Shown here piece after piece: positions 22,294 through 24,126 of a stretch of 24,126 nucleotides of DNA; positions within the stretch are counted from its first letter, which is position 1, and every line of letters begins with the position of its first letter. The stretch is taken from positions 1,040,178-1,064,303 of the forward strand of contig NW_008705561.1 of assembly GCF_000186865.1 (NCBI RefSeq). Direction: 5' to 3'. A model generated the notes under the pieces. That model did not search any database. It worked only from the letters and a program-made list of their open reading frames with translations, and was not told the origin of the DNA. Origin of the DNA: Aureococcus anophagefferens (lineage: Eukaryota > Sar > Pelagophyceae > Pelagomonadales > Pelagomonadaceae). Made by a program: the position numbers and the translations under genes.

Positions 22294-24126
22294 ATGGCGG
22301 AGGAAGTTCGCGCGCGCGCCTCGCCTCGGCAGCGTCGGGCGACCAAAACGATGATGGCCATGCAGCAGGCCCTGCAGCGCGTGCGCGTGACGGTCCGCGA
22401 CGCCGCCACGGCGTCGACCTTCAACGGCGCGTCGCTGCTGCTGCCGGTGCCGGCGGCCGCCGACGCGACGGTCGGCTCGCTGTGCACGACGGTGGCGCGC
22501 ATCCTGGGCATCGACGCCCGGAAGATCACGCTGTCCCTCGACGGCGCGCTCGTGCACGAGAGCCTGCCCGTGGGCGTGCTCCACGACGGCGACCAGCTCG
22601 ACGCCGCGGTCGAGGCGCCGGCGGCCGCGGCGCCCGCGCCGCGCGAGCGCGGCGGCGTCAAGCACGCGAAGCGGAAGCGCAACCGCAACCGCAAGGGCAA
22701 GGCCGGCGACGACACGGCGAGCGAGTCCTCGGCGGCGTCGGAGGCGCAGCCCGCGAAGAAGGCGCGCGTCGACGCCGCGGCGCTGGCGGAGGCGCCGGCG
22801 GACGAGCCGACGGCGACGCAGGAGACGCAGGAGTACCCCGGCGCCGACGGCGACGAGGAGGCGTCCGTGGACAAGATCGAGGTCGCCGTGACGACGACGG
22901 AGGACGCGCTCGAGGTCGAGATCACGACGGAGGCCGCGGCGGCCGCCGGCGCCGAAGCCATCGAGGCCGCCGTCGACGCCGACGCGTCCGCCGCGGCGGG
23001 CTCGGACTCGTCCGACGAGGAGGAGGAGGCGGCGGCGGAGTCGTCCGACGACGAGGAGGAGGCGGCGAAGCCCGCGGCGGCGGAGTCGTCCGACGAGGAG
23101 TCGGACGAGGACGAGGACGAGGCGACGCCCGCCGCGGAGGCGGCGGCGGAGTCGTCCGACGAGGAGTCGGACGAGGACGAGGAGGAGGAGAAGAATCCGA
23201 CGTCGGAGGCCGCGGCGGACTCGTCGGATTCGGAATCCGACGACGAGGAGAAAAAGACGGAGAAGCCCGCGGCCGCCGAGGAGGAGTCGTCGGACTCCGA
23301 CTCCGACGAGGAGGAGGAGGAAGCGGCGAAGAAGCCCGCGGCCGCCGAGGAGGAGTCGTCGGACTCCGACTCCGACGACGACGACGAGGAGAAAAAGACG
23401 GAGAAGCCCGCGGCCGCCGAGGAGGAGTCGTCGGACTCCGACTCCGACGACGAGGAGGACGAGAAAAAGACGGAGAAGCCCGCGGCCGCCGAGGAGGAGT
23501 CGTCGGACTCGAGCTCGGACGAGGAGGAGGAGGAGCAAAAGACGGAAAAGCCCGCGGCGGCCGCCGCGGCGTCGTCGGACGAGGAGTCGTCGGACGAGGA
23601 GGCCGCGGCGCCCGCGCCGGCGCCGCCGCTGCGGGGCCTCGGCCGCGGGCGGCCGACGGCGCCGGCGCCGGCGCGCGCGGCGCTCGCCCCCGGGGCCGGC
23701 GGCTTCTTCGGCGACGCGCCGGCGGCCGCCGAGGAGCCGACGTTCAAGCGCTGCAAGGTCGACTACCACGTGCTGGCGCCGGCGGCGCCCGCGCCCGCGC
23801 CCGCGCCGTCGGCGGACACGGTGGCCGTCGGCGAGGGCGAGGCCATCGCCGCGGGCGCCGTGCTCGAGTTCCGCATGCCCGAGCTCGACGCGGAGACGTG
23901 GGCGCCGGGGCTCTCGGACGTCAAGCGCGCGACGGTCGTCGGCGCCGCGGGCGACGCGCTCACGCTGTCGCCCGTCGACGGCGGCGACGCCGTCGAGATG
24001 CGGCGCGGCGAGCTCCGCGAGCTCCGCCGCGTCGTCACGCCCGAGGCCGCGCCGCCGCGCGCGGCGACGCCGCCGCCGGCCGCCGCCGCGGCGCCCGCGG
24101 CCGCGGCGACGCCCGCGCCCGCGTTC
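22294..24126 (+). CDS. Coilin-like nuclear protein, 5' part (runs off the window)
   Basis: The frame is open from the ATG at 22294 (GCGATGG, good context) to the window end, 611 codons with no stop; an in-frame ATG at 22129 would add 55 residues. Residues about 30-108 look like the ubiquitin-like N-terminal domain of coilin (VRVTV ... RILGIDARKITLSLDG ... LHDGDQLDA), which drives self-association in Cajal bodies. A basic patch KHAKRKRNRNRKGK (about 123-136) is a likely nuclear signal. Residues about 236-443 are repeated Ser/Asp/Glu blocks with SSDSDSDDE casein-kinase-2-type sites. A short GRGR-type segment follows, then VDYHVL (about 489) and a Tudor-like C-terminal domain (about 515-580: AVLEFRMPEL ... 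SDVKRATVVG ... LTLSP). Coilin organises snRNP maturation. A Nopp140/treacle-type acidic nucleolar protein is the alternative, but it would lack the two end domains. Confidence 0.62.
   Translation, partial: MAEEVRARASPRQRRATKTMMAMQQALQRVRVTVRDAATASTFNGASLLLPVPAAADATVGSLCTTVARILGIDARKITLSLDGALVHESLPVGVLHDGDQLDAAVEAPAAAAPAPRERGGVKHAKRKRNRNRKGKAGDDTASESSAASEAQPAKKARVDAAALAEAPADEPTATQETQEYPGADGDEEASVDKIEVAVTTTEDALEVEITTEAAAAAGAEAIEAAVDADASAAAGSDSSDEEEEAAAESSDDEEEAAKPAAAESSDEESDEDEDEATPAAEAAAESSDEESDEDEEEEKNPTSEAAADSSDSESDDEEKKTEKPAAAEEESSDSDSDEEEEEAAKKPAAAEEESSDSDSDDDDEEKKTEKPAAAEEESSDSDSDDEEDEKKTEKPAAAEEESSDSSSDEEEEEQKTEKPAAAAAASSDEESSDEEAAAPAPAPPLRGLGRGRPTAPAPARAALAPGAGGFFGDAPAAAEEPTFKRCKVDYHVLAPAAPAPAPAPSADTVAVGEGEAIAAGAVLEFRMPELDAETWAPGLSDVKRATVVGAAGDALTLSPVDGGDAVEMRRGELRELRRVVTPEAAPPRAATPPPAAAAAPAAAATPAPAF
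23263..23560 (+). repeat. In-frame tandem repeats of about 69-72 bp in the acidic linker
   Basis: Units beginning AAGCCCGCGGCCGCCGAGGA start at 23263, 23332, 23404 and 23476, with a shortened fifth near 23548. Each encodes about 23-24 residues of the form KPAAAEEESSDSDSD followed by an acidic run and EKKTE. The spacing shows recent unit-length duplication that keeps the reading frame. Confidence 0.88.

Noticed and set aside
22020..23756. Minus-strand Ser-rich protein of 578 codons
   Set aside because: The poly-Ser tracts are the complement of GAC/GAG/TCG acidic codons of the coilin-like gene on the plus strand.
1..24126. Prokaryotic operon or defence-island interpretation
   Set aside because: Introns, signal peptides with eukaryotic domains (FYVE, REJ, AP2, coilin) and alternating strands without operon structure point to a nuclear eukaryotic genome.

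Overview
The window reads as nuclear DNA of a compact, very GC-rich marine alga. A pelagophyte such as Aureococcus anophagefferens, or a close relative, is the best guess. This is inferred from four traits: very high GC coding DNA, intergenic gaps of roughly 35-400 bp with genes on both strands, eukaryotic protein families (FYVE, coilin, REJ, AP2/ERF), and introns that are short transposon-like 'introner' elements flanked by 8-bp target-site duplications, a known trait of that lineage. No rRNA, tRNA, CRISPR array or bacterial operon signal was seen.

Layout. 1-295 (-): 5' part of a FYVE zinc-finger protein. 475-2112 (-): secreted GT90-like glycosyltransferase with an introner. 2301-3125 (+): cysteine-rich single-pass membrane protein. 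3185-3586 (-): small multi-pass membrane protein. 3902-4459 (+): single-pass protein with a poly-aspartate ectodomain. 4529-6208 (-): diverged paralogue of the GT90-like gene with an independently inserted copy of the same introner. 6283-8790 (+): secreted beta-propeller protein resembling PL11 rhamnogalacturonan lyases. 8917-11546 (+): F-box-like/TRAF-type zinc-finger protein split by an introner of a second subfamily. 11787-16171 (+): REJ-domain polycystin-like membrane protein with an 89-bp introner-like intron. 16310-17404 (+): PhyH-like Fe(II)/2-oxoglutarate oxygenase. 17441-21883 (-): tandem array of four AP2/ERF-coiled-coil genes. 22294-end (+): coilin-like protein, cut by the window edge.

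The first 9 kb is rich in secretory and cell-surface genes (two GT90-like proteins, a PL11-like protein and three small membrane proteins). This suggests glycan synthesis and remodelling at the cell surface, although eukaryotic neighbours need not be co-functional. The right-hand third is nuclear in character (AP2 regulators and coilin).

The strongest pattern is intron birth. All four introns inferred here are bounded by an 8-bp direct repeat. In each, the 5' splice site GT lies in the left copy of the target duplication and the 3' splice site AG is the last two bases of the element. Two copies of one subfamily sit 34 bp apart, in aligned coding coordinates, in two GT90-like paralogues, which shows parallel recent intron gain. 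The AP2 array shows a second kind of recent change: an intergenic spacer plus the adjacent 3' coding end is nearly identical between two of its junctions.
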